From Actinokineospora spheciospongiae (lineage in GTDB: Bacteria; Actinomycetota; Actinomycetes; Mycobacteriales; Pseudonocardiaceae), in the NCBI RefSeq assembly GCF_000564855.1, contig NZ_AYXG01000224.1, forward strand, positions 1-33,142: a DNA stretch of 33,142 nucleotides, in the 5' to 3' direction. Of the stretch, positions 31,017-33,142 are shown piece after piece. Numbering within the stretch: position 1 is the first letter of the stretch; each line of letters starts with the position of its first letter. The notes under the pieces are model-generated. The model was not told the origin of the DNA. It worked only from the letters and a program-made list of their open reading frames with translations, and made no database searches. The translations under genes and the position numbers were made by a program.

Positions 31017-31585
31017 CCACCGCGAGCACCCCCAAGGGGGAACGCCGCCGCCAGGCCCTGATCGAAGCCGCCGCCGCCCTGCTGGTCGACGGCGGCTTCG
31101 ACGCGGTCCGGCACCGGGCCGTCGCCGAGCGCGCGGGCCTGCCACTGGCCTCCACCACGTACTACTTCGACTCGCTCGACGAGCTGGTCGCCGCCGCCGT
31201 GGAGCACCACAGCCGCGCCGAACTGGCCTGGGGCCGGGCCGCCCTCGACGAGCCCACCGACCCCGGCCGCCTGGTGGACCTCGTCCTCGACCTGCTGCTG
31301 GGCCCGCAGGCCACCGACCGCGACGCCGAGGCGGTCCTGCTCCGCTACGAGCGCCTGGTCGCCACCGGGCGGCGCCCGTACCTGCGGCCGCTGATGCTCG
31401 AACTCGGCGCCGAACTCCGCGACCTGCTCGCCGAGGCCGTCACCCGCGCGGGCGGGCACCTCCCGCCGGGGCGGCTCGAACAGCTCATCGCCCTGGTCGA
31501 CGGCGCGGTGGTCAACGCCCTCATCGAGGTCAACCCCGACCCCCGGGCCGCCGCCCGCCGGATGCTGCGCGACTTCCTGGCCTGA
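31013..31585 (+). CDS. TetR-family transcriptional regulator
   Basis: This 190-residue regulator has an N-terminal HTH at about residues 10-58 (RRRQALIEAAAALLVDGGFD, then HRAVAERAGLPLASTTYYFD with the family Tyr-Tyr-Phe) and an all-helical ligand domain. It binds DNA as a dimer, with the repeat at 30901-30923 as the likely site; the ligand is unknown. ATG at 31013 overlaps the upstream MTTDS ORF. A TetR gene also sits close to purB in M. tuberculosis (Rv0775 and Rv0777, as I recall), so this neighbour may be old. It is followed by purB at 45 bp. Confidence 0.92.
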   Translation: MTTASTPKGERRRQALIEAAAALLVDGGFDAVRHRAVAERAGLPLASTTYYFDSLDELVAAAVEHHSRAELAWGRAALDEPTDPGRLVDLVLDLLLGPQATDRDAEAVLLRYERLVATGRRPYLRPLMLELGAELRDLLAEAVTRAGGHLPPGRLEQLIALVDGAVVNALIEVNPDPRAAARRMLRDFLA

Positions 31586-31616
31586 CCCGGGCGCCGGGAA
31601 CCCGCCCGCCACCGCC

Positions 31617-31622
31617 TAGGCT
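31617..31622 (+). promoter_or_regulatory. purB: -10 box for leaderless purB
   Basis: TAGGCT ends 8 nt before the GTG at 31631, the same spacing as at purD. There is no Shine-Dalgarno sequence. Confidence 0.55.
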
Positions 31623-31630
31623 GGTCAGAC

Positions 31631-33070
31631 GTGACCGCCGCGCAGAAGCCCCGCATCCCCAACGTCCTCGCCGGACGCTACGCCTCGGCCGAGTTGGCCC
31701 AGCTCTGGTCCCCCGAGGAGAAGGTGCGGCTGGAGCGCGAACTCTGGCTCGCCGTCCTCTCCGCCCAGGCCACCCTCGGCGTGGACGTCCCCCCGGGCGC
31801 CGTCGACGACTACCGCCGCGTGCTCGACACCGTCGACCTGGCGGGCATCGCCGAGCGGGAGCGGGTCACCCGGCACGACGTGAAGGCGCGGATCGAGGAG
31901 TTCAACGCCCTCGCCGGGCACGAGCACGTGCACAAGGGCATGACCTCGCGCGACCTCACCGAGAACGTCGAGCAGCTCCAGGTGCGCCGCTCCCTGGAGC
32001 TGGTGCGCGCCCGCACCGCCACCGTCCTCGCCCGCCTCGCCCGCCTCGCCACCGAGCACGCCGACCTGGTCATGGCGGGCCGATCGCACAACGTCGCAGC
32101 CCAGGCGACCACCCTGGGCAAGCGCTTCGCCACCGCCGCCGACGAGCTGCTGGTGGCCTTCGCCCGCCTCGACGAGCTGATCGACCGCTACCCGCTGCGC
32201 GGCGTCAAGGGCCCGGTGGGCACCGCCCAGGACATGCTCGACCTCCTCGGCGGCGACGCCGACAAGCTGGCCGAGCTGGAGCGGGTCGTCGCCGAACACC
32301 TCGGCTTCGCGCACCGGTTCACCAGCGTCGGCCAGGTCTACCCGCGGTCGCTGGACTACGAGGTGGTCACCGCGCTGGTGCAGCTCGCCGCGGCCCCGTC
32401 GAGCCTGGCCAAGACGATCCGGCTGATGGCCGGGCACGAACTGGTCACCGAGGGCTTCAAGCCGGGTCAGGTCGGCTCGTCGGCCATGCCGCACAAGATG
32501 AACACCCGGTCCTGCGAGCGGGTCAACGGCCTCGCGGTCATCCTGCGCGGACACGCCTCCATGGTCGGCGAACTCGCGGGCGACCAGTGGAACGAGGGGG
32601 ACGTGTCCTGCTCGGTGGTGCGCCGGGTCGCGCTGCCGGACGCGTTCTTCGCCCTCGACGGCCTGCTGGAGACGTTCCTGACCGTCCTCGACGAGTTCGG
32701 CGCCTACCCGGCGGTCGTCGCCCGCGAACTGGACCGGTACCTGCCGTTCCTGGCCACCACGAAGGTGCTGATGGCCTCGGTGCAGGCGGGGGTGGGGCGG
32801 GAGACGGCGCACGAGGCGATCAAGGAGCACGCGGTCGCCGTGGCCCTGGCCATGCGGGAGCGCGGGGCTGAGCGGAACGATCTCCTGGACCGGCTGGCGG
32901 CGGATGAGCGGATTCCGTTGGACCGGGGGCGGTTGGACGCGCTTTTGGCGGATCGGTTGCCGTTCACGGGGGTTGCTGGGGCGCAGGTGGTGGAGGTGGT
33001 TCGGCGGGTTGAGGAGGTGCTGAACCGGTTCCCCGATGCCGCTGGGTACGTGCCTGCGGCGATTCTGTAG
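31631..33070 (+). CDS. purB: Adenylosuccinate lyase
   Basis: PurB cleaves SAICAR to AICAR and adenylosuccinate to AMP, releasing fumarate, in the cytosol. The 479-residue protein starts TAAQKPRIPNVLAGRYASAE. It has the fumarase/aspartase-fold marks KGMTSRDLTENVEQ (catalytic-site Thr-Ser-Arg-Asp), the His-containing MAGRSHNVAAQATTLGKRFA, PVGTAQDM, and the signature loop GSSAMPHKMNTRSCERVNGL with the catalytic Ser. It ends in the helical tail EVLNRFPDAAGYVPAAIL. The GTG at 31631 gives the family N-terminus and fits leaderless spacing. A gene-end repeat starts directly after the stop. Confidence 0.97.
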   Translation: MTAAQKPRIPNVLAGRYASAELAQLWSPEEKVRLERELWLAVLSAQATLGVDVPPGAVDDYRRVLDTVDLAGIAERERVTRHDVKARIEEFNALAGHEHVHKGMTSRDLTENVEQLQVRRSLELVRARTATVLARLARLATEHADLVMAGRSHNVAAQATTLGKRFATAADELLVAFARLDELIDRYPLRGVKGPVGTAQDMLDLLGGDADKLAELERVVAEHLGFAHRFTSVGQVYPRSLDYEVVTALVQLAAAPSSLAKTIRLMAGHELVTEGFKPGQVGSSAMPHKMNTRSCERVNGLAVILRGHASMVGELAGDQWNEGDVSCSVVRRVALPDAFFALDGLLETFLTVLDEFGAYPAVVARELDRYLPFLATTKVLMASVQAGVGRETAHEAIKEHAVAVALAMRERGAERNDLLDRLAADERIPLDRGRLDALLADRLPFTGVAGAQVVEVVRRVEEVLNRFPDAAGYVPAAIL

Positions 33071-33142
33071 CCGTGTCTGTGGTTAAGGGCCCGGTCGTTT
33101 GTTGGGCGTGCCCGGGTGGGTGGATGTGCTTGGGCGGGGCCC
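33071..33142 (+). repeat. Gene-end repeat copy directly after purB, cut by the window edge
   Basis: The core TGCCCGGGTGGGTGG is at 33109-33123, preceded by CCGTG at 33071 and GCCCGGTCGTTTGTTGGG at 33089-33106, and followed by TTGGGCGGGGCCC, the same flank as the copy at 13887. It starts immediately past the purB stop in the sense direction. The last part lies beyond the window. Confidence 0.85.

Overview
The window is high-GC actinobacterial DNA. Coding regions have GC-rich third positions, GTG and TTG starts are common, and an Scr1-type HTH/DUF397 pair, ECF sigma factors, F420-type oxidoreductases and a PE/PPE/EspG-like cassette are present. This combination fits the Pseudonocardiales (for example the Saccharothrix, Actinosynnema, Actinokineospora or Lentzea group). 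The genus is an inference; no rRNA gene is present to confirm it. I see no tRNA, rRNA, CRISPR array, transposase or prophage.

Layout. 1-7.5 kb: a DedA membrane protein, a small tail-anchored protein, nagA behind a double DasR-like operator, a SigE-type ECF sigma factor, then a run of small redox genes (YciI-like, PPOX-class flavin/F420 protein, SDR, aldo/keto reductase, LLM-class F420 oxidoreductase, DUF427). 7.6-16.2 kb: housekeeping genes fba, DUF3151, purA and a conserved gene divergent from purA, recalling the M. tuberculosis Rv0357c-Rv0364 neighbourhood. They are interrupted by an Scr1-like regulator/DUF397 unit, a secreted glycerophosphodiesterase, and a divergent UBP-zinc-finger and Na+/H+ antiporter pair. 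16.2-19.9 kb: a divergent HTH regulator/SDR pair, then two secreted proteins, one an HNH nuclease. 20.1-33.1 kb: purD and purB enclose a type VII secretion (ESX) cargo island made of a PE-like protein, DUF3558 lipoprotein, PPE-like protein, EspG chaperone, EspC-like protein and a WXG100-type protein fused to a lytic transglycosylase. An aminotransferase, a K+ channel, a threonine aldolase, an ECF sigma factor with a membrane partner, and a TetR regulator follow.

How it works together. fba, nagA, purA, purD and purB are central metabolism, and several of them appear to be read from leaderless promoters (a TANNNT box 6-8 nt before the start codon). The ESX island has cargo and chaperone genes but no EccA-E or MycP machinery, so it must rely on a secretion apparatus elsewhere.

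The most unusual non-coding signal is a dispersed repeat with the core TGCCCGGGTGGGTGG. It lies just downstream of the stop codons of DedA, the antiporter, purA and purB, in each case reading in the sense direction of that gene. Where the antiporter and purA converge, two copies meet head to head and make a roughly 148-bp imperfect palindrome. A second unusual item is a 30-codon ORF made of four MTTDS repeats, overlapping the TetR start codon by ATGA.
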